From NCBI GenBank assembly GCA_021613535.1, contig CP075494.1, positions 11,966,001 through 12,030,000 on the forward strand: 64,000 nucleotides of DNA, in the 5' to 3' direction. Made by a program: the position numbers and the translations under genes. How positions within the stretch are numbered: position 1 is the first letter of the stretch; every line of letters starts with the position of its first letter. The stretch comes from Adineta vaga (lineage: Eukaryota > Rotifera). Positions 26,239-37,940 of the stretch are shown here, piece by piece. The notes below the pieces were generated by a model that had not been told where the DNA came from, did no database searches, and worked only from the letters and a program-made list of their open reading frames with translations.

Positions 26239-27184
26239 ATGGATATATCAATAACTTATTTGGGTAAAACTGATCTAAAAATAACGAAGATTGGCTTAGG
26301 TTCAATGCCATTAGCAATTAACGGTCGACCAACATGTGAAGATGCAATGAAAGTGATTCATCGAACGCTTGACCTTGGAATAACATTAATCGATACAGCG
26401 GATGCATATTGTGCGGATGAAAATGATAAAAATTATTGTGAAAAATTGATCTATCAAGCTTTACAAACATATCAAGGTTCAACAAATATCAATGATATTA
26501 TCATCGCTACGAAAGGTATTGATTATTCATTCTCCGGCATCAATCTTCTTTGTTTTCTTGTGTATTTCAGGTGGTCTTATTCGTCCAGGTGGTGCATGGG
26601 AAACGGATTTAAATCCATCTCGTCTTCGTCAAGCAATACGTCAAAGTTATGAAAGTCTCGGAGGAACAAAACCTATTCCTCTATGGCAACTACACGATTC
26701 TCCACAAGATGATAAATATACTTTAAAAGAAATATTCGAACCGATCTGTGAAGCAGTGGAGAACAATCTCATTCGATATGTTGGTGTTTCAAATTTTAAT
26801 CTTGAACAAATTAAAGAAGCACAAACTTATATAAAAATTCATGCTGTACAAAATGTTTTTAACTTATTCAAACGTGAAGCTGAAACAGATGGAGTATTGA
26901 AATATTGTGAAGATAATCAATTAACATTTCTCGCTTATTCACCCATGGGTGGACGAAGAAAACATAAAAAGCTCAATAAAGATAAACTACTTACAACTTT
27001 AGCAGGAAAATATCATTGTTCAACATATTGTATTGTTCTTGCATGGATTCTATCGAAATCTAAATGTATTGTTCCCATACCTGGTGCTAGTAAAATAACA
27101 TCAATTGAAGATTCAATAAGAGCATTGAATATTCATCTTGATCAGGAAGATATTCAACAAATAAATGATCATAAATTTACATAG
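26239..27184 (+). CDS. aldo/keto reductase
   Basis: NADPH-dependent carbonyl reductase. Exons 26239-26515 and 26571-27184 give 296 aa in a TIM-barrel pattern. The catalytic tetrad is visible: Asp52 and Tyr57 in IDTADAY, Lys92 in IIIATKGG and His in LWQLHDSP. The coenzyme region has RYVGVSNFN and, near the end, PIPGASKITSIEDS. Overall it resembles bacterial and plant aldo/keto reductases (Tas/YeaE/pyridoxal-reductase-like) rather than animal AKR1 enzymes, so ancient or horizontal origin is possible, although it has a spliceosomal intron. A splice acceptor sits 18 nt before the ATG. Confidence 0.88.
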
Positions 27185-27426
27185 ATTATTTATTCTTTCA
27201 GATAAAACAGGATAATAATAATAATAAGCGAACAAAAAAAATGGTAATTTCTCAGAGTAAATAAATATCTCCAAGGAATTCTCGTTTGTATTACTATTGT
27301 AATAGAATTTATTTCGTCTATTGAAATGATGAGTACATGTCACCATAGGATTTATTTTTACACAGCAGTCATTCGAATAGATATATATATAGTTTTTGCT
27401 AATAATGATTATTTTGTTATAGATTA

Positions 27427-28495
27427 ATGACAAATCTAATTTCTGTAGCGGATCATACCGTTAATCGGCCACCTTTGTGTCGTTCAGATCAACAACCAAA
27501 TTTACTTGAATATATTGATACAACATTAAATGAATCATTTTCATTAAATTTAACTTTAACAAGAACAATAACAAGTGGTTACGATCAATTCAGTAATACC
27601 ATTCTCGATCAATATTTACTTTATTTATTATGTCAAAAAATTCATCCAAATCGATCGGATCCATTAACATATGATTTATATCAATTATTACATCAATTAA
27701 TAGTTTTAAATGGAAAAATTTCCAAAGCGTTTTTAGAATATTCACCACCGATAACTAATCGAGCAATGTATCAAAGTATTTACAATAGTTATGCCAATTT
27801 TATTTGGAATGAACTTAATGTCAATGTTTTATTGGAATTAGGTATGAACAATTATAATGAGACACTTCATTACATATAATTATGTGTATTTCTTTATTTT
27901 AGGTTGTTTTCTCTTAAAATATCGTTTATGTGATATCTTTACTGTTAATACCGTTAGCAACAGATCGCTGAATAGTTTACGTCGACAAAAAATAATCGGT
28001 TATTTTCTGGAAATCATTGTTATTTATTATCTATCTTCACATTATCATGATTTTTTTATTCATTCTCGTTCGATTGATATGATATTTCCATCACCTGCAT
28101 TGTATTCTTCATTACCAAATCTTTATCAATATAATAAAGATGAAGAAAGAGAAACATTTCGTCGATTTCTTTGTGCAATTCATGATAATGGTGAAATTTC
28201 GTTTGATCTACGACAAATAAGATTAATCTTACAAAGTGATGGTTATCAATTTGTAAATAAAAAATTGGAAAATAAAAAATTTGATTTTATACATTTCTTC
28301 GAAAGAAATATTTTATATCAACAACAAAATGTATGTCGATCATTAAAATCACTCTGTCGTTTAGTCATTAAAATGCGTATTAAACAGTATCCAACTGATA
28401 TCAAACAATTATCCTTGTATCCATTCATCAATGATCGATTATTAAACTTTTTAATCTACAACAATAACAAATTTGCTTTCCAATCATATGTATGA
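27427..28495 (+). CDS. SOCS-box protein of unknown type
   Basis: Exons 27427-27841 and 27903-28495 give 335 aa. The first 280 residues are mostly helical and show no ankyrin, SH2, WD or SPRY signature I can recognise. The C-terminal 40 residues look like a SOCS box: SLKSLCRLVIKMRIK (BC box, LCR conserved) followed by IKQLSLYPFINDRLLNFLIY (Cul5 box with LxLP-like spacing). SOCS-box proteins recruit Elongin B/C and Cullin-5 to ubiquitinate a target bound by the N-terminal part. The gene follows the aldo-keto reductase by 240 bp on the same strand, with an acceptor (TTATAG) 4 nt before the ATG. It may be a diverged ASB-type protein. Confidence 0.65.
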
Positions 28496-28648
28496 TGATT
28501 CCGAACAGTGGATAAATATTTTTCTGTATAGTAAAATATCTAATCAGGCTATAAGTTGTATTTAATAAAGTATTGTTTTTAGCACACTATTGGAATAGTT
28601 TGTTTTTTATGAAAAAAAGAGATGATTAAGAAGATGTTTTATTTGCTT

Positions 28649-30108
28649 TTAACGTGTACGAGCAAATTCAACATTAAGATCAACTTTAACAAATTGACGT
28701 TTATAGGCTTCCATAGGTCCTTGTTCACCGGTGCCACGTGCATTAGCAACATACATGATATTATCGGTTAAATCATAAACACCAACATGTAAATCACCAG
28801 TTTTAACAACAGATGTAATATTTTTAATTGATAATTCAGGTGTAATTTGTCCATATTGATCAATAATAGCTCGATATAATTTATATTGTCGTGATGGACA
28901 TAACCAATCCATACCGGAGTAAACAGCATGTGGAATACGTGGATGCCAATCAGCTAATGGTTGTAAATTTTGATCATCAAAAAAGTTAACTTTCGAATGT
29001 GAATATTGAACCATACGAGCTGTACCTAATTTACCATCAGCAATACCAAGAATCAAATGACATGTACGTCGAACATTTGAAATGAAAGAAAGAGCATCAT
29101 CAAGTGTTTCACTGAATTGTAAAATATGACGTTCAACAAAGATGAAGGGTAAACCAGTTATACTTTCATCACCAAATGTATCATCAGGAAATGAAACACC
29201 GATTTCAGATATACCAAGACGAAGTGATGACATACCAGTTAATGTACCGATATATCCTTTAAATAGATGAAAATAAACAATCAATTAATAGAACTAATTC
29301 AGAGAAAAGAAATTTACCAGCCCAAGCAACATTAGCAAATGGATGACCAAGTTTAGATGTACCAGGATGATAGATTGTAATAACAGGATAATCTTGTAAA
29401 CCACCATCAACATCCCAATCTAATGCACGTAATTGCAATGTTTTTCCTCCAAGTGTTGCATTACCCCAAAGACCATAGAGTGAACATCGACCTAGACAAA
29501 TTTATGTTTTATTCAAAACACAAGAATATCTCAGAAATAGTTCGTTTACCTCGTGTAATTTCTCCGAGCATATGTAATCTTATAATAGTTTTATAGTCAA
29601 TTTGTGCTGCATCAGCAATACCTCGCATTTCATTGTAAACTTCTTCATCCATATATTTTTTAACTAAATCATTTTGAATATCTAATGCAAATGGAAGACC
29701 TTTTTCAGCAATCAATTCTTCAAACCATTTTGGTAATTTTAAATCTTTTAAAGCATCCATAATTTCTTGTTCAAAATGTGCCCAAGCTCGAGGTAAAAGT
29801 TTATGAATTTGATCACGTAATAATGTTCCATAAGCATAACCAAAATCATAACCAGTATTACCATAAACATGAATTAACCATATTTGATCTTGACCAGCAC
29901 CAATTTGATAAAGTGTACCGTTTTCAACTTTATTAATAAGTCGAGCTTCACTTTCATCAATTGGAATCAAATTTGGATCACCACGTGTGGTATCATTAGA
30001 ACAAAATGCGCCAACATTTTTTAATATACCTGTCTTATGAGCAGAACTTGTTTGAATAACAAGAATTAATCCAAAGAGAAGAGAATAAATAGATTTATGA
30101 TCAAACAT
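28649..30108 (-). CDS. secreted C45/Dcd1-type Ntn hydrolase
   Basis: Exons 29550-30108, 29318-29491 and 28649-29256 give 446 aa. Residues 1-22 (MFDHKSIYSLLFGLILVIQT) form a signal peptide, which is why this start is preferred over an in-frame ATG 51 nt upstream. The family core is visible: YDFGYAYGTLLRDQI, then at the second exon GRCSLYGLWGNAT, where Cys is the expected autoproteolytic N-terminal nucleophile, then TLQLRALDWDVD and late PHAVYSGMDW. Members include Dictyostelium dcd1A/B and the peptidase C45 acyltransferase family, related in fold to acid ceramidase and NAAA. The natural substrate is unknown; an amide or ester hydrolase of the secretory or lysosomal lumen is likely. Confidence 0.8.
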
Positions 30109-30647
30109 TTTCTTTTCGACTGATTTACTTTTACAAGAGCAAAAAAATCGCTTGATCACTGCTTTATATTTTATGAAATAAGAAAAACAAAACTTTTAAT
30201 GAGAAAATTGTACAGATGGTTTTCGTTTTACAAAATAAAAAAGGAAAACTAGAACGAAAGTGCATGATGACAAACGAATATATATTTCTCGAATAGAGTG
30301 TAAATTTAAGTGAAGCAATGATTCTATTCAATCCATATTGTTTCGATATTGCCTCATTGACATTTATCACAATAATAACAAACAATACATTTGATTGATC
30401 ATCAATAAGATCACATGTGGAATTATGTAACTAACTAAAATGTGTTGATAGCTGTTAGTAATTGATTACATGATCAATATAAATATGTATTGATTAACGT
30501 TTTCGTCTCTGCTCGTCACCGACATCTTACTTATCATATCACTCGATTGGTCAATGAAGAAGCTTTAAAAATAATTTTCATTTATCAATTTTTTGTTATG
30601 TAGTATCATGGCCATTGCATTTCATTCGAAACTATCTAAATTGCAAT
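30109..30647. other. intergenic between divergent genes
   Basis: About 0.5 kb shared upstream region of the C45 hydrolase (-) and the 101-aa orphan (+). No coding signal. Confidence 0.5.
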
Positions 30648-31200
30648 ATGGTAATCAGATTATTTTATATATTTTTTCAAAATTAACAGTTTTTATTATT
30701 TTCAGTCATCATTTTTGAAAGATTTACCGTGTCAAAATCCAGACAATTTTACTCGAATTCATACGACTGGTGTTATCCGTCAGATAGTAAGACTATCTAA
30801 TCTATTCGTATCTTTTGATAGGATAATAAATATAATTCTCTTTAATTTAGTCTGTTCGACCAACTTATACTGCAGAACTTGATTCCAATGCAAAAGGTAT
30901 GATTCTTATCAAAGAAAACTCGAATTGTTCCATTGTTATTCAAATGTTCTATCTATTTGTAATGTTGAATAGAAATCATCAATGATCCAGTATCAATCCT
31001 TGTTCATCGTTTATCGTTAAAACCGGTGAGTAATTGATTATTATCAATTATGTTTCATAGATTCTTATTTCTTCTAGAAAGAAGAATGTCGAAAACGATC
31101 AATCAATGACGATGAAAGTCAAGTACCGTCAAGTGTTTTTGACCAAAGTAAACGACCTAAACAATCCACATCTACCGTTAGTGAACAAGCAACTAATTAA
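30648..31200 (+). CDS. small orphan protein, 101 aa, five exons
   Basis: Predicted by splicing: ATG at 30648-30650 directly at a GTAATC donor, then exons 30706-30786, 30851-30896, 30973-31025 and 31078-31200, total 306 nt in an open frame. The protein begins MSSFLKDLPCQNPDN, continues HTTGVIRQISVRPTYTAEL, has a hydrophobic patch NDPVSILVHRLSL, then a basic Lys/Arg-rich and Ser/Thr-rich C-terminus (KEECRKRS, DQSKRPKQS) that could be a nuclear localisation signal. No signal peptide or TM segment. I do not recognise the family. Regular splice sites and phases across four short introns argue that it is real. Confidence 0.55.
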
Positions 31201-31266
31201 TTTCCATTTTTTGTTTTCTATACATATTTTATTTTTATCATAAAAAAAGCGAAAAGTAGGAGTGAA

Positions 31267-33257
31267 CTAAATTTCTTTTTTCTGTTGATTTGTTTTGGAA
31301 TTGATAGACGATAAAATCGGAACTTTTTCACGTAGAACATAATTTTGAGTAATTTGTACACGTGGATATTCTAACATTTGATACCAATGATTTCGATTCA
31401 TGCCATCAAAATTGACTCCAATACCCATACAACCAATCAATTCATTTAAACCAACACGATCATAATCAATTACTTTAAAGACTAAATTCGCATGTTGAAG
31501 TTCCTCATTACGTAAATCAAATTCTAAACTTTCATTGTAAATTGGATTAAGTGTATTTGATAGAACAGATGTTTTCTTCTTTCGAACTTTTTTACCATTA
31601 ATTAAAAGAAGAACTTTAACATATGGATCTGATTTACCAGTTATATCCATTGGTTTTAATGATGTGGCTTTAACAATCGTAACAGTAACACGTTTTGCAT
31701 TTGGTAAATAACATAACGAAACAGTCAATTCACCGAGATCAGGATCACTCTGAAAAAGAACATTTTCTTCATAGATTTTCTACAATGATTAAGGAGATTC
31801 TGTTGAAATGTATCGAAATCAGATTTTTTCCGTACCCGAAGGTGTTTTTTTTCCGATTGAATAATCTACTAGATTAATTAAATAACATAAATTTGATTCT
31901 TTAAGCGTCTGATATCCTTTTTTCTATTGTGAAAGTGCTTTGCACATTTAATTACATTGGCCAATTATTTATTTTCTCTACATTTTTGTTTTTCTATCAA
32001 TCTACTTAATTTGATCAAAGAGCATCTCACATTTTAGTTTTATTATTCGTCTTGCATATTCTACGAATGTCAATATAGAAAGACAGATCCCATTAGAATT
32101 GACAGTAAAACAAAATAATTATATTGATTGCTTTCTCAATCCTCGAAACTGATTCGTCCAAAAACTCGATTTAATCAAGAACTAACCTCAATACCAGGTA
32201 TAATATCTTGTGTAAATGCAACATCATAAGATGTAAGGTTTGGTATGGTATAAATTTCATCGATTTTCACCGTACCAATTAGATTTCGTTTTGCTGAACG
32301 ACGAAAATCATAAATTGCTAGTAATAAAATACGTTTTTGTAAATTATCGAAAGGAATTGAAAAATGAAATGTTTCATTAAATTGTGTTGATAGTGTATGT
32401 TTATAAAGTTTGGTTTGAAACTTTTTTCGACGATCAGGTAATAATGTTAATTTAACAAATGGATTTGGTAAACTTTTTGAAATCAAATTTCGATATGGTA
32501 ATTTATCAATTGATAGAATTGTTATGATTAATGAAGATAATGATTGATTGTAGAAAAGTGTAAATGTTATCTGACCTGTTCCATATGATGAATTATTTGA
32601 TGATATTTGTTTTTTATATAGATCAGGTTCTAATTTACCAAGATCATCTGTGATATAACGAATAGATTTCAATCCATTTAATCCAGGAATTTCAACAGAT
32701 TCCATTCGACGTAGACGATGACGTATAGGATATGTACATGTTGTATCTGTTGATTGTCGAATTAATGAACGAGAACGATAGGTTGCTTTTGTTTGTTCAT
32801 GAGTTATTTTATTTAATAAAATACTAACATCAACTGGCGGATTATTATGAAAAATAGGTCGAGAAAGAATTGCTTCATCCGATTTATTTGATTCGGAAAC
32901 ATGACGTTTTAATGTTGCATGACGATTTGATTGTTGTTCACTTATGAGTTTCGTATTTGACATTGAATTCAATATCGTTGTTGAAATCATTCGAGAATGA
33001 AGTAAATGATGATGATTACTTATAACGGATGATGTTGACGAACTTGAAAGCGATTGTGATGGACAAATTTGAGATGAAATGTCATTTATTGGTGAGTCTA
33101 ATTGTATTGTATCTTGTTCGGAATTGATTGATGAAGAAAATGGAAATTTAAAATTATCAACTGTTTGTCGAAATCTATCGACAAGAACAATTGTTGGCGT
33201 TGAAATTTTCTCCACTTGATTTTCAACAAATGTACGAAGGTTAAATTTATCATTCAT
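31267..33257 (-). CDS. synaptotagmin-like double-C2 protein without transmembrane anchor
   Basis: Exons 32187-33257 and 31267-31749 give 517 aa. The N-terminal 230 residues are Ser-rich and lack a TM segment or signal. C2A (about residues 235-355) follows GTGQITFTLFYNQSLSSL. Its calcium loops are degenerate: LISKSLPNPFVKL replaces the usual SDPYVK and YDFRRSAKRNLIG replaces DFDRFSKHD. C2B (about 365-500) is intact: MDITGKSDPYVKV and VIDYDRVGLNELIG keep the acidic residues, and HWYQMLEYPR matches synaptotagmin C2B, though the WHxL motif is replaced by NYVL. Absence of TM and the C2A losses fit the Syt17 (B/K) or Doc2-like group; a Ca2+-regulated vesicle or membrane trafficking role is likely. 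Confidence 0.82.
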
Positions 33258-34337
33258 GGTAAATGTTTTTACATCTAAAAGGACATATCAATATTTCTTT
33301 CTATGCGCTTGTTTCATTTGTATTAATCATTGTCATCTGATGACATATAAGTTAAGTAAAAAAGAAGAAAAGTGATGCAGATGCAATAGAAGTAATAATA
33401 CATGTACTTACTTGAATTTTTAAGTAACCTTTGATTCTACGAAAGAAATAAAATAGAAAGTTTCTATATCTCATTTTGTATACTTATTACTGTGATGATG
33501 TCTGTCATTTTAATTGCTTATTCGTCTTTTTCTTCTCTAGTTTATATCATTTGTTTTGCCTGACATTCTTCACATCTTCCGAGGCGAAATTTCTCGAGAT
33601 AAAAAAAACACATGCTCAAGGGATTAAGAATATATTTAGTGAGCTGTCATTGCCTATGAAAATATGTGACTTGAATCATGCAAATCATCACCTCCACTTA
33701 ACAATCTTTACGATTATGCCTCATTCTAATAGAATAATTGTTTGGCAAATAAAATCGGTTTTCTTATTTAGAAATAACTATGTGTATCTAAAGACTTCAG
33801 TTTGACAAATATGATGACAAAACTGGGAAACAAGTTAAAACTATATATGAAGAAAGTTCTTCTCGGCAAGATGAGCATAAGAGCTAGGAAAGTGTTTTTC
33901 AAGTCGGAAATTAATTTTTTTTCTTTACGATTCTTTCGATAAAAAGTAATTATTTCAAATAATAAAGATTCACGACAAAATATTAACTAGAATATTGATT
34001 ATTGTACTTCTAACTGGTTTTTATCAAGTAAATCATTAACTATTTATTCTGATAACCAGCCAGGAAACTTTCATGCTAGCTTTTGATAAAAAAAAACATC
34101 TTGACAATCTATCACGAAATATAAATAGACAGAAAGAACTTTATTATAGAAATTAGAAATAGTACGAGAGAGCGACATCTAGAATTTTTTCATTTGCTTG
34201 GTTAAGAAGAATGGCTTACCAAAACTAAATCAATTTTCTTCCTCTTCTCGATATATATATAAATCCATTTACAGTTACAGTTAATCACTCAGATCTATTT
34301 CAAGAGGAAAAACAAAAACAAACTAATTTCGATAATT
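33258..34337. other. intergenic between divergent genes, 1.1 kb
   Basis: Shared upstream region of the synaptotagmin-like gene (-) and BTBD9 (+). Open frames here (for example 33476-33805) are without recognisable content. A (TA)n tract lies near 34251-34260. Confidence 0.5.
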
Positions 34338-37149
34338 ATGTCTACTTGGCAACAACATGCTTTGTCAACTGCTGCAACAATCAATACAAATCCATTAGGA
34401 ACAAATCATAGTACAACTAATGGAACGAAAGCAGTTGAAAAATCAGATGGATTGGGAGAAATCAATCATACATCAGTACTATCCGGTGATTTCGGTATGT
34501 AAAACTTGAAAAAACGACTAACTTCTCATGTCAATTATGCAAAATTAGTAATTCATTTGTCCAATGAGATTGATCTTGAAAAGAGCCAGGGTTCGAATAA
34601 CATCGTAAGAAATCAAGGTTAACAGAGATATTCCCTTACATTCTTCCATATTAAAAGCATGATTCAAGGTCACATACTCAATACAAGTATTCATAATTAT
34701 GTACCTTATTTTTTGTTTTTTTTTCTTCAAGGAAAACTATACAATCAATCGGATTACAGTGATATTGAATTAATTATTGAATCTGAACATTTCTTTGCTC
34801 ATCGAATTATTCTTGCAGCACGATCAGAATATTTTCGTGCATTACTTTATGGAGGATTACGTGAATCTCAACATGAAAATCGACAGATTGAAATCAAAGA
34901 ATGTAAAGCAGCAGCATTTAAAATTCTTTTACTCTACATCTATACTGGACGGATTAATTTAATCAAAGAAAAAGTAAAGATTTAATTGGATATTTTTCTC
35001 AAAAATTTGAAGTTTAATTCTTTTAGGAAGATGTTTTGATTGATTTACTTGGATTAGTTCATCAATATGGATTTGAACGATTAGAAAATAGTTTATCAAT
35101 ATATTTAAAATCCATTCTATCATTGAATAATGTTTGTATGATTTATGATACTGCTTGTCTTTATGAATTAAATGGTCTTCGACAATATTGTGCACAATTT
35201 ATTGATAATTATGCAACAGAAATCATAAAAACCAGTGAATTTCTTGCCTTATCAGCTGTAAGTTTATTGAATTCATGATCAATCCATATTTATTATGATT
35301 TCATAGGAAGCATTCGCATCGACTATCTCTCGTAATTCATTTCATTGTCCTGAAATTGAAATATTCTATGCTGTTAAAAATTGGCACGAATATCATTATC
35401 GTGATCAGAATGAAAATTGGAAACCAATTGATGAAATTGTTTCGAAAGTTCGTTTGACATTAATGTCAATGAGTGAATTATTAAAAATTGTACGATATTC
35501 GAATTTATTTCATCTGAATTATATTATGGATGCGATTGATGCAATTCATTTGGAATCCAATACAACATCCGAGATCAATAATGAAAATCGAAATAAAAAT
35601 TATCGAGGAAGATTAAGAATCAATGAAAATATTGCAACAAAAGCGTATCTTGCTCAAGTTATCACAGGTAATTTCTCAAGCGAATTGTCTGTTTTTGATA
35701 ATTTGTATTTTGTAGGAGAAATGAAACATACGCTACTCGATGGTGATACAATCAATTATGATCTAGTTTGTATTCTTCGTGTTTTGTTTTTGAAGAGTTC
35801 TGTATTGGAAATTATTTGACTTAGGATCGTGGTTATACAAGACATCTGATTGATGATACACATAATATTTGTGTGAAATTAGATGGACCATCGATTATAA
35901 ATCATATCAAATTACTTCTTTGGGATAAAGATACTCGGTAAAAGAAACTACTAAAAGAACTAATATGATTTCTATCGAATTTTTTTCTAGTGCTTATTCT
36001 TATTATATCGAAATATCTGTTGATAATATCAATTGGACACGTGTTATTGATTATCGAGCATATTTATGTCGTTCATGGCAAAAATTATATTTTCCATCAG
36101 TCGTTGCAACGTATGTTTAATGATTCATGGATTTTAATCTTTATTCAGTTTTTTTTTCTTATTCAGATATATTCGTATTGTTGGTACACATAATACTGTC
36201 AATAAAGTCTTTCATCTTGTTTCTTTGGAAGTGTATTATATGCAAAAACCATTTGCTTTGATTGGAGATATTCTTGGTTTGAATAAAAAAACAAGAGAAT
36301 TTCAAATTTATCTTTGATTTTATTGTAGTTCCAACGGAAAATAGTGCAACAATAGAAGGTAGTGCTGTTGTATCAGAAGGTGTAAGTCGAATAAGAAATG
36401 CATTAATCAATGGTGATTATCAATCTTATGATTGGGATTCAGGTAAATTTCGTTTCGAAATAAAATACCAAAAAATCTAGCCTGTTATCTGTAGGTTATA
36501 CATGTCATCAGATTGGCTCCGGTGGAATTATTATTCAATTATGTCAACCCTATATTGTCAGTTCGATGAGGTAGGTATTTCTTATTTTTGAACATCGATT
36601 GAGTTTCTTTTCAATTAGATTGTTACTATGGGATTGTGATAATCGTTCATATTCATATTATATTGAAACATCCTATGATAGTGTTACATGGTCGAAAGTT
36701 GTCGATAAACGAACTTTGGCTTGTCGGTAAGGCAACTTTGATATTCATTTGATTTCAAAATTGATTATTCTTTGTGAAACAGATCATGGCAAATTCTAAC
36801 ATTTTCACCTCGTATCGTTGGTTTTATACGAATCTGTGGAACACATAATACAGCTAATGAAGTATTTCATTGTGTTCATTTTGAATGTCCATGTCAACCT
36901 GATGTGTTAAAAGCACATATGAATGAACAATCGTTAAATTCAACTAGCGACGAAAAAGAAGAGAATAGCGTTGAATATGAGCAATTTTATAAAGAATATG
37001 AACCTCTATTAGATAAATCGATTACTGATTCGTTATCTATAGCAGACAGTAATCTATCAATACAAACTCATACGATATTACCATTTATGATTAAATCGAA
37101 TTCAGCAGCAATCTTTGCTAATGAACATGAGAATGCTGAAAAAAACTAA
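34338..37149 (+). CDS. BTBD9: BTB/POZ domain-containing protein 9 homologue
   Basis: Twelve exons (34338-34494, 34732-34973, 35027-35257, 35307-35667, 35716-35765, 35825-35937, 35991-36110, 36167-36276, 36329-36442, 36495-36570, 36619-36726, 36783-37149) give about 682 aa in frame. Order: N-terminal linker, BTB (YSDIELIIESEHFFAHRIILAARSEYFRALL), BACK region, then two discoidin-like (F5/8C) modules. The modules share LLLWDxDxRxYSYYIE and IRIxGTHNTxNxVFH, and the linker IEGSAVVSEGVSRIRNALINGD matches BTBD9. BTBD9 is a cullin-3 adaptor tied in flies, mice and humans to sleep, dopamine and iron handling. The C-terminus after FECPC is acidic and poorly conserved. Start at 34338 is the first ATG of the open first exon. 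Confidence 0.93.
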
Positions 37150-37940
37150 TCGAATCCGTTTGTTTTTCTTTTTGTAGTTATTTTGTACATTGTATAAATC
37201 TTTAGTTGTTTTCTTGGAGAATATTTTAATTGTCTTGTGTAAAAATATTGTTGTATCGGTTCAGAAAAAGAAACACAATTAATACATTGCTTGTCATGTG
37301 TGAGATACGCTTTGTGAAAATATTATTTATGATAAATAAAATCCTTTATGATAAGTTTGATACGAACTATATAATTCCGAGAACTATGACGCAATATTAA
37401 AAATATATCCTATTGATTTTTGTAAATATGATAGAAGGAAATAAAACAATAATCGGTTTAATATTTGAAACAGAAAAGTCGGATTTTGTTAAGAACACGA
37501 TAAAGGTAAAGGCTAAGACGTGAGTTTTTTATGTATCAATACATATTTCGAATTATTTGATTATTCTTATCGTTAAATTTCTTCATTCTTCTTTTGATAC
37601 GGTTGATTGACGAAAAATATCTATGCTTTCTTTGATTATAGCTGACTAGTCATGTTATTATAAAGAAGAAATAGAAAGAAAAACGATTCTTTTTCTCTAT
37701 TTACATGAGCATGTCTAAATGATTTCGATCATATAAACCTATGACGAGTATCATTCTTTCAAATCATAATTATTACCAAGATATCACTTCAGTAGAAACA
37801 ATATTTTACCGAGGATTTCTCCTTGTGAGAGAGTAATTATTACATTTTTTTCCCTTCAATGTAAATTAGTAAGTGATGTCAAAGAGTGTAAAATGAAATT
37901 CGATTTTAATTATTGAATTTTAGCTCGTTATTTTTAAACA
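37150..37940. other. intergenic, 0.8 kb
   Basis: 3' UTR of BTBD9 and promoter of the CorA-type gene. A splice acceptor (TTTTAG) lies about 18 nt before the next start codon. Confidence 0.5.

Noticed and set aside
33476-33805. 109-codon plus-strand open frame upstream of BTBD9
   Set aside because: Composition is that of AT-rich noise (Phe, His, Leu), with no domain and no splice context.
34584-34604. GGGTTCGAATA resembling a tRNA T-loop
   Set aside because: Flanks do not pair into a T-stem and no D-arm, anticodon stem or acceptor stem can be built; it lies in an intron of BTBD9.
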